Assembly: GCF_009017415.1 (NCBI RefSeq)
Contig: NC_092406.1
Coordinates: 4,402,001-4,466,000, forward strand
Length of the DNA: 64,000 nucleotides
Reading direction: 5' to 3'
Source: Aspergillus flavus
Lineage: Eukaryota > Ascomycota > Eurotiomycetes > Eurotiales > Aspergillaceae
Made by a program: the position numbers and the translations under genes. The notes beneath the pieces were generated by a model. It made no database searches. It saw nothing but the letters and a program-made list of their open reading frames with translations, and had not been told where the DNA came from. The stretch's first letter is position 1. Every line of letters begins with the position of its first letter. Below are positions 44,824 through 56,549 of the stretch, one piece after another.

Positions 44824-47787
44824 TCAAGGCCTAGGATCTGTCGAAATGCCCTCTCCTAGTATTCGCTCATAGACCATATCATGGCACAGCCAGTCTACTT
44901 CACGCACTTTTTCCAGCTCTTCAGTCAACTTGCCAACCTCGTTAACGAACTCGGGCATTCCTGCACCGGCCAAACACTGGCTGGCCGTCGTAGTAGTTCG
45001 AATCCTCTCGGCCGCACTTGAAGCACTAAGGCGAGAGAGAATATGGGCGCGCAAACGCGTAAGAATGAGCCGCGCAACAGGGTCTGCGAAGCTGGCCGTA
45101 CCAGCCTCACTTCTATCAGAGTTTACCGAATTTTGGGCCACCGCTATCTGTCGTATGGGCGAGTCCGTATAGATCTCAACCGTTGTCCGTGTTGCAACAG
45201 ATGTAGAAATAGCAGCGCACGCTTTGGCGGCCGGTGCCAGTACCCGCCGGATGGTCGCCGCAAGTTGAGCGCTGGCATTAGAAGGCATTGGGTGCGTTGA
45301 CTCCAGAATCGACTGTACTCGACTAGGTTCAATATCACCAAAATGCAGAGACATAATACGATCCGCTTCAGCTTTCCACTGTGATCGCACGTCACGCTTG
45401 AGTAAATTCTTAGCTGCCAGTAAAATAGACGCAGTGGCCACGATTTTGAATGCTTGCGCGTGCAGTCTCTCCAGGCGTTGGCGGTCTAGCTCTAAGGTTT
45501 CAGGAACTAGATCGTCAGACACGGGTGCATTGCTCAAAACAAGATCCACAAGGCCTTGTGCATAAATCTTCGAGGTCGACGGCTGAGGCCCCCCATTGAT
45601 ATTCTCCGGATCACGCTTCCGGATTTCATCTGCGAGTATTTTGTGATGTGTTCGCCAGAAAAGCCTAGCTTTCTTCAAGCTCAAGGATCCGTCACGGAGG
45701 CCCTTCTCGAAGGTTCTCTGTTCATACCCAGGCGCCTCTTGGATAAGTTGAGGGGCAGCAAGTTGGATCATAAAGTTCGTATGATCGAGGGACAGCAAGT
45801 CGATTATACCCATCAACCTCGCCAAACGATCAATCGCATCTCCTGAAGTGTCTTCCGTAAAAGCCTTCACTATAGGATCCCGGTAAGGAGCACAAAGCTT
45901 CGGTAGAATGGTGTTCATGAAGTCGAAAAAGCTAGCGTAAGAGAAAGCACCAACATTACATTGATTTTCAACCAACTTTGGATCGAGCACTTCGCTAATC
46001 AGCACATGAAGCGAATTGCCCGGGCGGAGCGAACGTAGCAATCGATCCTGAATTACTGTGGCCATAGCCACAGTCCAGCTCGTGCCTAGCCCAGCATCTA
46101 CATCTCTGCGCATCATATCGCACATATGATTCATAAGTTGTTTACGCGGCTCCGTATACTGTGTTTCCTCAATCTTGAACTCCTTATTGATGAGAAGTTC
46201 GTGCACCAAAGCACGGTTCTCCGGAAGTGCAGTTAGAATCTTTGTGAAGCGTTCATGCGGGGAGATTCGCTGCCTTTCCAACTCCCGCAAAACAGTACTC
46301 TCCACATTGTTAAAAGTGTCGCTAATAGGAGACGTAGCACTCTCAGTGTGCGTTTCTGTCGATGAAGGCGCGACCTCCGCCGACCGTGGAATGGCTTGCC
46401 TGGAGGCAATACGTTTCGTCTCGCGCTTAGCCTTCTTCAAAGCATCTCGTACCATCTGCATTGCTCTTTCAGAGCCAGCTAGGCGCTTCAGCCGGGCGAG
46501 AAGCAGGATCTGGTTTTGCCTGATGCCCTGACGATAATCATCTGCCACACCACCAGCTCGATCATTCTTGACCGTTTGCCAGATAAGCTCCAGCTCAACA
46601 AATTGAGCCAGCATGATTTCGATCAGGACGCTAGAGTCATGAGTCTTCCAAGCATGGAAGGCAGAAAAGAAGACATTGTAAGCCTCGCACACTGTCTGAA
46701 GCTCTGTAGAATTGGCCGGCGTCGAGCGGTAGCCAGACAAAAGCAGAGGCATGGCTTGTTCAAACGCTTGAATAAGCTCACGAGCTTTTGCAATCAGATC
46801 CTGCTCCTGTTCGCCGTTGCTGCTCAGCACTTCAGCGGGATGAGTTACGATTAAGTAACTGCTGAGAAATGTGCGCACGGCACCCCTTCCGCCCATTGTA
46901 CCGCTTTCCATATCTTGTAGGCCGCAAAGTTGAAGGACACGAGCCGTTAAGGTCAGGACTGTATTTTCCGAAAGCAGGGCTCCAACATCCTCAAAATCCA
47001 TATGTCGAATGCGGTTGGCTGTCAAATCTAGCGTTCGAAACTCTTGCATAACCCTCCTGGTATGGTAGGTCCTCCATATTCGCTGGATAGTCCTCGCGGC
47101 TGCATCCTGCGTGAGTGAGCTGCTGACCACCTTGGCCATCTTTTTCTCTTCGCTAGTAAGTAAGCTGCTTGTGCGGTAGCGTCGATGACTTTGCTGATAG
47201 ATTACACGCCGCTTTTCGACCTCCGCAAACTTCTCTGCAATTTCTAAGCGAAGTCTGGCATGCTCTGCCGCTTTCCTCTCCCGGTTATCTTCAGCCTTCT
47301 TCTTCGCGCGACGAACTTCCTCTTCACACTTGGCGGTTATCTCCGCCAGCAGTCGCTCCCGCGCTTGCTGAGCAGCCAGGGCTCTCTCTTCCCTTTGCAA
47401 GTTCCTGGAGGCGGCTTTACTAAGGGCGGCGCGAAGCCTCACCTTCTCCGCATGCAGAGCACGGTCTGCGAGCCTCGCTTTCCGGCTCTCAAGAATGGAA
47501 GTCCGCCGGAGATGTTGCGCGATATTATCGGTGGGAGACGCGCCATGAGATGAAGCACTCGAGTGGTGTGAGTGTAGCGATGAGATCGAACTTCGACGAG
47601 AGGAGGCAGCAGAGGAGCGTCGAGCCACACTCGGCTTTCGAGAGAAACGAGTGGCGAGGCGGGTGGGTAGGCTCAGCGGTGGTGCTTGCTCCCCTGACAG
47701 CATTTCTATGTCTGCCTCGTTTACAGAATCCGCAGTACCTGCAGCACCAGGGAGCTGAACCTCGATATCTGAGTTGCGACGGATCAT
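44824..47787 (-). CDS. TCP11 family protein (T-complex protein 11 / Sok1-like)
   Basis: Intronless, 987 residues from the ATG giving MIRRNSDIEVQLPG. Ser/Arg-rich N-terminus, then a long charged coiled-coil (about 95-210: ARKARLADRALHAEKVRLRAAL ... RLRIAEKFAEVEKRR type), an IQ-like motif DAAARTIQRIWRTYHTRR near 230, and the TCP11 domain over the rest (for example NHMCDMMRRDVDAGLGTSW, FSYASFFDFMNTILPKLCAPYRD, LLSLDHTNFMIQLAAP, LKKARLFWRTHHKILADE). In yeast the family member Sok1 is a suppressor of PKA loss; animal TCP11 acts in sperm. The biochemical role is unknown. The IQ-like motif suggests calmodulin or myosin-light-chain binding, an inference only. Confidence 0.9.
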   Translation of the reverse strand: MIRRNSDIEVQLPGAAGTADSVNEADIEMLSGEQAPPLSLPTRLATRFSRKPSVARRSSAASSRRSSISSLHSHHSSASSHGASPTDNIAQHLRRTSILESRKARLADRALHAEKVRLRAALSKAASRNLQREERALAAQQARERLLAEITAKCEEEVRRAKKKAEDNRERKAAEHARLRLEIAEKFAEVEKRRVIYQQSHRRYRTSSLLTSEEKKMAKVVSSSLTQDAAARTIQRIWRTYHTRRVMQEFRTLDLTANRIRHMDFEDVGALLSENTVLTLTARVLQLCGLQDMESGTMGGRGAVRTFLSSYLIVTHPAEVLSSNGEQEQDLIAKARELIQAFEQAMPLLLSGYRSTPANSTELQTVCEAYNVFFSAFHAWKTHDSSVLIEIMLAQFVELELIWQTVKNDRAGGVADDYRQGIRQNQILLLARLKRLAGSERAMQMVRDALKKAKRETKRIASRQAIPRSAEVAPSSTETHTESATSPISDTFNNVESTVLRELERQRISPHERFTKILTALPENRALVHELLINKEFKIEETQYTEPRKQLMNHMCDMMRRDVDAGLGTSWTVAMATVIQDRLLRSLRPGNSLHVLISEVLDPKLVENQCNVGAFSYASFFDFMNTILPKLCAPYRDPIVKAFTEDTSGDAIDRLARLMGIIDLLSLDHTNFMIQLAAPQLIQEAPGYEQRTFEKGLRDGSLSLKKARLFWRTHHKILADEIRKRDPENINGGPQPSTSKIYAQGLVDLVLSNAPVSDDLVPETLELDRQRLERLHAQAFKIVATASILLAAKNLLKRDVRSQWKAEADRIMSLHFGDIEPSRVQSILESTHPMPSNASAQLAATIRRVLAPAAKACAAISTSVATRTTVEIYTDSPIRQIAVAQNSVNSDRSEAGTASFADPVARLILTRLRAHILSRLSASSAAERIRTTTTASQCLAGAGMPEFVNEVGKLTEELEKVREVDWLCHDMVYERILGEGISTDPRP

Positions 47788-49292
47788 GATCTTTGAGAAC
47801 AATGAGGCTATGCAGAGAGATGTGTCCCGTTTCAGGAGGGGGCGTAATGGTCAAAGAGCCGGCCGGAAATGACTGGAACGTACTGCGTTGTAGATGATGG
47901 TGAAGGTTCACAAACTATGTAGAAAAAGGCGAGAACAAGAAATGGGTGCATCCATTCATTCATATCGCAGGAACAAAAGTTGTTATCTAATCTCATTCTG
48001 GAGAAGGCCATCGAAGAACGCTGCCTGAGTAATGCAGAGCAGGTGGCTGGCTTAGGTAAGCACCAGTAGCTTCGATTGCAGTCAGACAGTTGGAATGCGA
48101 CTTCAAGTCTCTGCCTCTGCTGGCCGAAAAACAAAAAACCTTAGCTTGCGAATGAGCGACTCAACTATCGTCCAACGTCCATTGTCTGGGACTGCTGTAG
48201 CAGCTCCAGAAACGAACCAATGGCAGTTATCTGTAGGAAGTACTACTACTAGTAGTTGCGCAGCTGAGCGAAGCGAAGCTACGGCAGCAATATACTGGAC
48301 GTGTTTCCACCTTCTGGATTCTGATTGGTTGAGATTTCTGATTCTGCTCCGGGCTCTAATTGGATAAGAATTTAAGAGTTACGTCACTTTCTATTTTGTC
48401 TTATCCATCCATATAGATCAGCCCACCCCTATTTAGGTAATCGATCTTCAAGACCCGGTATAAATAATCTATCTAGAAATCTAGATTATATATAGATTTC
48501 TAGACCATTTAAATCAATTGCCCTGCCTATTTAGATAAGGTAGGCAATCCATCTAGGTAATCTTAGCAGATCCTCGACCTGCCACTACCTAGTACTAATC
48601 AAGTAAGTACCTACCTAGGCACTATTACGTAAGTTCACCTCCTATCATTACGATATCCTCGCAGAGACGGCCTCTCAAGAAAGCTTGCCATACTGTTTTT
48701 GCACAGCGATTGCACAAGTCAGGTGCTGTCTTCTGCTAAATACCAGACAAGAGTATACAAACAAGAAGCATTGTTCTCATTGACATATGTATGTACATAC
48801 AAAGATTTTTAGTGCTGAAGTTGTATGGCTTCACTGAAGCCGCTTCGGTGATAGGCACAGCGACGCCTTTATTCAACCTCAATCGCCTATACGATCATTC
48901 AAGTTCATATTTATATATAGTCTCTCGGACACGCTAGCTCCTATCCATGTAGCGTTCTTGTAGATTTCGGGTAAATCTGAGAATGTCCCATGGCAGGCTC
49001 ATACAAGTCGAACGTTGTGCTCCCGGCCGATAAAGTGAGTTTTGAAACACAAAAATTGATTGTACGGACAAAGTTCCAGGTCACCATCATCGCTTTATGA
49101 ATATCATAGAACTGCTAGACATGTTCATCGACACTGATTTGAGAAAGGGAGAAAATGGGAAGAAGCAGAGGGTAGAGTGCTACTCTACCCTCATACAATT
49201 TGACCCATGACCGAAAGCGAATGTGCTGGGTATCTAGGTACTAAAGACGGCAGTAATGGCGTTTGAGAGAAGACTAGCTATTCTCGTCGTCT
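47788..49292. promoter_or_regulatory. Intergenic 1.5 kb upstream of TCP11 gene
   Basis: TCP11 promoter and 3' flank of the CHY/RING gene. It contains a perfect 12-bp inverted repeat (48472-48483 / 48493-48504) in an AT-rich part with related CTATTTAGGTAATC / CATCTAGGTAATC direct copies. No protein-coding frame with support. Confidence 0.45.
48472..48504. repeat. 12-bp perfect inverted repeat, 9-nt spacer
   Basis: TCTAGAAATCTA at 48472-48483 pairs with its exact reverse complement at 48493-48504. Could fold as a hairpin or be the remnant of a small mobile element; no target duplication was identified. Confidence 0.7.
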
Positions 49293-51633
49293 TCACCTGT
49301 GTCCAAAGATATCTATCTTCTCTTCATCGTCGTCGTCTTCGTCATCATTGTCATCATCTGATCTGCTGCACCATGACCGCTCATCATCATCACTGTTACC
49401 CTCGTCTCCATCCTCTTCATCGTTGGCTTCTGAGGTTCCATCGACCGACTCAGTCCCTCGACTAAGAAAACCATACCTGTATTTAAACTTGGCACCCCAG
49501 AAGCGAATTTCGCCGCTATTCTCGTCTTCATTCTCCTGAAGCGCTCGACTATTAAAGAATGATGTTGACTTCGGTCTCTCAGAGCCACGATCGGGGGGTA
49601 TGCCAAAATAGTTACTGATCACTGGGGAAACAGCACGGCCACGACTGATGCTGTACGAGAACCGCCCACTTGACTCAGCTGATACCGGCGCATTGTATCG
49701 TGCGTTTGAGTCGATATCATTGCCGGAGTTGGGGTCAAGTATCGACGTTGCCAATACTGGGAGCGCAATATTGCCCGTGCCTTGAGATGATGACCTTGTT
49801 CGAGACGCGATGAAGCCTTCTCTCGCATAATCATCCTCGACTGAATCTGGTATATCTCCGTTCATTAATCGAATTTGGGCAGTGTTGTATGATTCGCACC
49901 TGGCTCGTTAGTCCACGTCAAACTGGGGGGGCATCCGAATAGGCTTACATATCACATCTCAGTCCCAGCCAGTGGTACCTAACGACAGACTTTGCGCCAC
50001 AATCGTTACAGTAAATTAAAGCTTTTGTGTCATTGAACTCAGCCGGCATAGGTTGACTTTGGATCGTACGGTCCAGGTTTCGAAAGGTAGATTCCATATT
50101 CGTTATGGTCTTGCTGCATATCGGACAGCGATATGAATTTTTTGAATACTCGGAAAGACACTTTTGGTGTATGCTGTGACCACACCGCATAAAGACGACG
50201 GTCTCGGGAGAAGTAAACATGTAGTCCCCACAGATAGGACAATCACACTGCGTCGAGCGCTCAATGCATCGATGCGTATTCTCGATCGAAATAGGCAGAC
50301 AGACGCAGCACGTCTAACATTGTTTATCAGCAATCGCCTATGAGCGTAATTTTCCTTTCGTTTGGTCATTGTACCCTACCTTGCAGTGAAAAAAGTCTTT
50401 GCCTAAGCCTTGACCGATTCGACAGATTCCGCAGTCATTGCAATGGTAGATACTTTTGCTAGTGTCGTTGTCCCAGAGCTTGCAGATGTTGCAATAGTAC
50501 TGCGAAGATTGTTCCCCGCATTGCCTACAAAATTGCGTGGCAGGCTGAGCATGGCCGCATAGCATGCATAGCATGTTTTCTGTTTTTGGGCGATCGAGGT
50601 GGTGGTCTTCTACCTCGTCGTGGCAAAATCGACAAGTATACCATTTCTTGCAGGCGTAACATTGTAGTTTGACGTTCCTTTTATAATGTCGACAGCCTAG
50701 ACAAGCCTCCTCGAATTCTTCAGCATCCGTATCATCAATATCTTCAGGGGGCAGTTGTAATTCATCTCTGGGGTAAAAAGTGGGTTTCAAATCTTCAGCT
50801 GTCAAACAATACTGATTTTCTTGATGTGCGATCGAAGCTAGGGAAGATGGGGTTAGGGATTGTTGGTCAAACGATTGACTGCCCCAACAGTTATTTGGAG
50901 CGACAGATCGATCCGAGCTCCGGGGCCTGAATAGTGGCGGCGTTCTTGTTATCGTCTGGTTATCCAGATTACTTCGAAAAGCATTATAGTTTTCTGTCAT
51001 TAATTCGTGGATCATACGTGCTTGCTCCATGCTACTGTGGTTTAGATCCCGGATGGCATGGATCTTTTTCCTCAGGGCACCCATTCCATCGTCTTCTGGA
51101 AGCGAAAACTTTCCACCCGTATCAACTAGGTCAAGATGACTGTGCGATAATCGCTGGGTCCGCCGCAAGGTTGAGCTTGTTTGTTGAGAGACATCGTGTG
51201 TAGAGATAGCAGCTGAGGTGGCCTGCTGTGGTTCCGTCAAATCGCTCCCATTCATAATAACCGCATGATTGTCTGAGACTTCAGAAACATCATTATCAGT
51301 TATCTGCCTAGCACGGTGCGACAGAGAGAATATTTCGGTTTCGTGGTTCTGGTCGTTGAAACCAGTCGACCAAAGCATAACGGACGAGGGGCTATCTTCG
51401 GAGGGTACATATTCACCATAAGCCCCTATATTAGGACGTATTTCTTGCTCGGAATATGACATAACACCTCTCGCGATATTATCGCAGTCTTCTTCACCTC
51501 CGTCTGAAGAATACCGATCATAGATGCTCGAAGCTTGAGTAACAGGCGGGCTGGATTCTTCAGTCTGCTGTGACAGACGACGGGCTTGCCGAACGACGGG
51601 TTCGATCAGCAAAGAAGTGATGAGCCCGCTCAT
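49293..51633 (-). CDS. CHY-zinc-finger / RING E3 ubiquitin ligase (RCHY1/PIRH2-like)
   Basis: Exons 51633..50380, 50313..49949 and 49899..49293 (minus) give 741 residues. The long disordered N-terminus starts MSGLITSLLIEPVVRQARRLS. From about 305: CHY finger CLGCRHYKRNVKLQCYACKK, WYTCRFCHDEVEDHHLDR, CTCHY region YYCNICKLWDND ... YHCNDCGICRIG and FFHCKTCCVCL; then RING CPICGDYMFTS with RCGHSIHQKCL and YRCPIC; then a zinc ribbon CNDCGAKS ... LRCDMCESYNTAQ. The order is that of mammalian PIRH2, an E3 ligase. The C-terminal 190 residues are extra and finish in an Asp/Glu-rich block. The start at 51633 is the first ATG of the frame and gives the fungal-type N-terminus. Targets unknown. Confidence 0.93.
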
Positions 51634-52527
51634 GAAGGGCCGGAGGCAACATTTGATTGACAATAAATCATAGGCTGTACTGGTATTTTGAAACGCGGCG
51701 TTGTTGGAGTTATGTTGCAATCTCAAGGAATAAATCCTGCGAAAGTGCCGGAATGAGGAAGGCAAAGCATGTGACAGTCAAGAGGTCGGGATCGACCGCT
51801 GATTTGTTGCATGATTGCCAGATCGTTCTGATGGCGGAACCCCGTAAATCTTAGCTTTATTCCCTGGCATTCCAAATGACCCAAAATCACCGTTTCTACT
51901 CAGGATGATCGTTATAGTCTTAAGTACTTGTGGCTATCTCATGAATATACAAAAGCTTTTTCTTATGTGCTGCTGTAGGTTTCCTAATTTATAGGTAATG
52001 ACGTCTTCCAGGTTTACTCCACGGAATTAGTCCACGACAGTACGGAGTACAGTACTACGTACTAGTAGTATTCAGGGGTGCGCAGAGTTGGGACAGCGAG
52101 ACGAAAAGCCAAGTGATAAAAAAAACAAGGAGAAAAAAAGGGGGAAGAATAAGGATATACCTAAGGAGTTGTACTTCTTAGCTGTACATATACTGTATAT
52201 TCAACAGGGGTCACCACTAATGTGTTTTAAAATCGAAAGGCGCAGACTGGAGATGCAATACATCTCTGCTGGACCACAATTCCTCCAACTTTCCAGAATC
52301 ACACAATAAAGTACAACCTTAACCAGTGTCTAGAACGAAGAGCAATATTACCCCTTATTATTTGAGACATGTCCCTAAGCTCTCATTCAGAAGCATTAGT
52401 GTCAAATTAAACTGCTCATTGGCATCTCTGCGTAAATTGGACTCTCTTTGGTCAATCCCTAGCCCTTTCAATCTTCACAAGTTAGAGGTAGCACTCTCGC
52501 AGTCCTTTCATTCTCTCCACATGTCAC
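51634..52527. promoter_or_regulatory. Intergenic upstream of CHY/RING gene
   Basis: About 890 bases. One TACGGAGTA copy at 52041-52049 beside further GTACTA palindromes. No gene seen. Confidence 0.45.
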
Positions 52528-52827
52528 CTACAATCGCAAATCCTTTCTCACCTGGGGTTGTTCCCAGTACCTAACCATCATCAGATTCTTCACGATCTTA
52601 TGTTCCACGCCCGCAGCGTCTGCAGCTCGCTGGAGGAAGCGTAGAGTGTTGGCTATTCTGTGTGGATCGAAATCATGATGAGAAGACGAGCGAAACGAGG
52701 ATCGCAAAGTTCGGAGAAGGACATGGCGCGATGGCGTAGAATAATTAATCACCCGCAGTCCTTGCCGGTAAAGATGACGGTAGGCCTGAATGACAGCTCG
52801 CTGATCCACATGAGCGACACTGCTCAT
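52528..52827 (-). CDS. Small LYR-like protein, DUF1763 family
   Basis: One exon, 99 residues: MSSVAHVDQRAVIQAYRHLYRQGLRVINYS, HVLLRTLRSSFR, FDPHRIANTLRFLQRAADAAG, VEHKIVKNLMMVRYW and QPQVRKDLRL. The YRHLYR..L pattern with a following Arg/Phe-rich helix is LYR-like, as in small mitochondrial assembly factors, and I associate it with fungal DUF1763; that assignment is from memory. Function unknown, probably mitochondrial by family analogy. The codons after PQ (GTGAGA) look like a splice donor, so a short 3' exon cannot be excluded, but KDLRL-stop looks like a normal end. Divergent from the DUF2293 gene. Confidence 0.8.
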   Translation of the reverse strand: MSSVAHVDQRAVIQAYRHLYRQGLRVINYSTPSRHVLLRTLRSSFRSSSHHDFDPHRIANTLRFLQRAADAAGVEHKIVKNLMMVRYWEQPQVRKDLRL

Positions 52828-53366
52828 GGTGTCTAAAGATGTAAAGGAAGCTCAATGACCGCGACGTTCATGACTATCAGCGAAACGCTCAAAAGGGAGT
52901 CGAATTGGAACAGCGCTCACTTAGGACTAGCCTAGCCGAAACAGGCAGGCGCCTCCCGCGCCCGCGTTAGGCTGCAAATGATCAGCTAGTTGCTACCCTC
53001 CGCATTTCTCTTTCTATCTGTATGTTGGTCCGCGGCGCTGCCCTGCAAGCATAGCTTCATCAATTTCTCCACGTTCCTTCCTTCTATTTCTTTTATTTGA
53101 ACGATTGCAAAGCAGTGGCTTCACCGGACGTTATAATCCTATCTAGCTCCATCTTTTACTCTAGAGCTGCACGTGGTCTTTGTGTAGAGATAACTCACTA
53201 ATTGGCCCTACCAAGCTATGGCACGCTACTGATTATTCTTTCTTCTCCCGAGCTACATGGTCAGCTCGTCGAGCTCAACTCTTATCCATGCACTGTGTGC
53301 TCGAGGAAACACCGCTATAATGAATGCTTGTCTTCTGTAGTGACTTGAAAACCAAACATTCACCGC
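52828..53366. promoter_or_regulatory. Divergent promoter DUF1763 / DUF2293 genes
   Basis: About 540 bases between opposing starts; no distinct element recognised. Confidence 0.45.
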
Positions 53367-56300
53367 ATGGCCCGTGTATTTCGACGGCCCGCTTCGGCTC
53401 TTGCCAGGCGTGCTTCAAGTAGGGCCGCTCAAAGGGCCGCTCGGAAGCATAAGGTGATCATGGAGTCCGTTACACAAGAGAAGAAAAAGCTTCGGAGTGT
53501 TGTATGTTATTGTACTGTTGGCTTTCTCAGGACGATCTTGACAGTCGTGGCAGATATCATTCGAAGCGAAGGCCCCTCCGGGTTATACCTTCATTCCCGC
53601 AGGCAATCCCCAGCTCACCTCTGCATGCAAGGAAATATGTCGGAAAGATGGTCTCAAGGTTTTTGCTGTCACGGTAGGCCAACAGACATTTCTCTCCCCT
53701 CGTCGCCGCCGCTCCGTTTCTACTCAGCCTTTAGCACTTCTCTTCTCTAATTCTTGACCTTGCCTGGCAGACAACTCCACATATGCACACTCACAATCTT
53801 TCTCAGCACGTGCATAGGATTGGGTATCATTTTCCGAGTGCTATTGTTGCGACTGTATGTATGGATTTAGGTCTCTATCTCACACCAACAGGCAAGGCAA
53901 TGCCATTCCAAAGCATTGGCTATACACAAAATCGCAAACGCACTAACTCAGAGTGTTCTCAAACAACCATCAACACTGAGGCTCGGGACGTGTTGAAAGA
54001 TCTTTTTCCTAATATACCAGACAACGATCTCAACCAAATTATCAAGACTGCGTTTCAAAAAGTATGTGAAGCATTTCTGCACCAGCTAAAAGCAGGCACG
54101 AGACAATCGTACTAAATCAACGGAAGGGTCAACGCAAAGTGGGCACGGCAGTTGAGTTACCCCTCGCTCGCCGAGCGCAACTAGCAGTCGTGGCCCATAT
54201 CCGACATGTGTATACTGATTACGATCGTCTTCTTAAAACCACGTCATTCCACGAGGCTAGAAGTATTGTTGAAGAACCTACCTTAGCCAAATTGGTGGAA
54301 TGGAGGGGCGATGACGAAAACGGGAAAACAGTCCTGGAGGACGTCTTCCGTGAAGTCATTGTTATTTCTGATGATGAAGATAGTGATACTGAAGGTGACA
54401 TGCCTCAGACTATGGATCGGGACTACAGTGTGGAGATCTTTTCGAGCCATCCACGTGCAGAAGACCTTCAAATGAAGCCAGTCAACTACGCAAACTCTAC
54501 CTATCGAGAACATCACCTGGAAACCTCGGATGAGGAAGCCCCGCCGGGTTTTCATTTCATTCGAATAGCTCCTAAAAAGTCCAAAATTGACCGGCGCGGC
54601 TTCAGCAGGTACCAGGCCTGGGACCGCGCCATCCATCGGTATAGGAATGCAGCCAACGGGACTGACCAACGCAAGCTTTATGCCAGTTCTCCTAATCAGG
54701 GAAGACATGTATATGCTGCACAGCAACCTTGGCAGGATAACTACGGGGTTAATAGGGATCTTGCTCCAGTCCAAGCCGTTCTTCATCGGCAGATTTCCGC
54801 CGCACCGTACGGGAACGCGATTACTGGGCCGCACATATCAGCTATCGACCCTGTAGTAGAACGCCGTGTAAGTTCTCAAGGCGCACTAGTCGTTCACCTA
54901 ACATAACCATTCTTGCCGGTTAAGTTTTAAAACGACGTCTTGCTAATTCCAGAGAAGCCATATGAGGTATATCCTACAACCCGATCACCTCGTCAAAGAG
55001 AGGCTATTCCCAAGGTGGTGCAGGTTCCAGAGTCTTTTGGGGCCAAGCCTCTACTCCATAAAGGCGACACACCAAATGTCCCTGTCTTCGTTAGTGGCCC
55101 TAAAAAGGTCCTTGGGAACAATGGGAACCAACGTGGATCTCAGAGACCTTCAGCCCCCATTCAAGGCAGACCAAATGTTAACCCACAGGATTGTGTTTTA
55201 CCTTCTATTGAACCTCCTTTGGTACCGGAAAACAATACCCTGGATAATGGCCCATTAGATCACATTGCCGGAGGGATGCCGGGAGTGAGCTCTATTCACT
55301 CATTAACACCACGTCGTCTCCCATACAAGGATATCCAACGCCCATTACTTCAAGATAGGGTGCAAGACCAACTACCTAAAAGAAGGCGTGTGGCTTACTA
55401 CGAACCTGTCAATGCTAATAGGGGTATTTCTCACATCCCTCGTACCAGCAACCCGGTCGATGCTTTTACGGGAGAACGGTACATTGCCTTGGGATATCCA
55501 CCGAGACAATCTTCTGCTCAGGATGGTCTCCATATTAGTAAAAGATATCTTGCACCGTTTGATCCTATTCCTCAATCAGAGTCCCAACCAGGGAAGGTCC
55601 AAGTGTCCAGTTTATCTGCTACCCCTCTTGATCTTAAGCCAGGGGCTGTGCTCCCGGGAAGTTATGTACGTGAAGGAGGCCAATCGCTACCCTGTAATCA
55701 ATCACCTGAACCTCGCACGCAGTGGAGGTCTCAAGTACAGCTTCGCCCTTTGCCAGAACTCGGAATCGCGTTTCCGACGGCGCACCACTCTGATAGAGCT
55801 GTTCCCCGGCGGTCTTCTAACTTCATTGAACAGACGAATTGCCATCAATACCATTACACCAATGAGAGCACGAGACCATCTAATATATCAGAATCTCATA
55901 AGTCTACTCGGGGCAACATTAATGATCACATTCATATGGCGCTTGGAAATACCCCATCGCGGAGGCACTATGCTGATGATTTTGTTCGTACTATCGATTC
56001 GCAGGCCCCAATACCAATGGAGTACCCGCCGCAACATCACCTTTATAGGAACCATGCCCGTGATCCCCTTACTCAGCGGGCCTATGTTCAACACCCACAT
56101 CATCCTTCCTTCAACACTACTGTGCCGGGTAATGTCAGCTCAAGACAGCCTTCTGTTCGAGATCCACGGCATTCGCGGGTGACATCTGCAGCCCAATGCT
56201 ATGCTACGATGGTTAACTCAGACATGAGATACCATGATGCTGGGTTGGTCGAGTCTGCATCCACAGAGCGGCCATCCCATGATTTGCATAATTTTTCACG

Positions 56301-56549
56301 GTATGCCCTTGACTACAGTAGTCTGTTTGCATAGTCCTCTCTATACGTGCCCTTATTTCCCTAAATTGTCGACCTTTTTTTGATGCCGCGGGCACGTTGA
56401 CTAACCTTTCTTCCAGGCGAATCTTGGAACAACAACCACACGCACGGTACACACAAGAATTAGCCCGCCCTACCTACGTGAGGAGAGACCATCGATCTCA
56501 GCCACGTCACACAGTACCTGAAGGTAGAGCAGTTGTTATTGTGGATTAG
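53367..56549 (+). CDS. DUF2293-domain protein
   Basis: Six exons, 53367..53501, 53554..53673, 53771..54061, 54127..54867, 54955..56300 and 56417..56549, give 921 residues. The N-terminus is very basic (MARVFRRPASALARRASSR). The conserved part reads PPGYTFIPAGNPQLTSACKE, ICRKDGLKVFAVTTTPHMHT, LSQHVHRIGYHFPSAIVATVC, then DUF2293 proper: LKDLFPNIPDNDLNQIIKTAF, ARRAQLAVVAHIRHVYTDYD and LVEWRGDDE. A long Pro/Arg/Gln-rich disordered tail ends GRAVVIVD. Function unknown; nuclear location is possible given its charge, an inference. Two splice choices matter: exon 2 uses the AG at 53552-53553, because the earlier AG at 53529-53530 breaks the frame, and exon 5 uses the second AG of CAGAG (54953-54954) with donor GTAAGT; a GTGTAA donor with the first AG would also stay in frame. 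Confidence 0.87.

Noticed and set aside
54283..54834. 183-codon minus-strand frame
   Set aside because: Antisense of the conserved DUF2293 exon 4; open only by composition.
55388..56182. 264-codon frame on the plus strand
   Set aside because: It is a second open frame through the Pro/Ser-rich tail exon of the DUF2293 protein; the other frame joins both neighbouring exons in phase.
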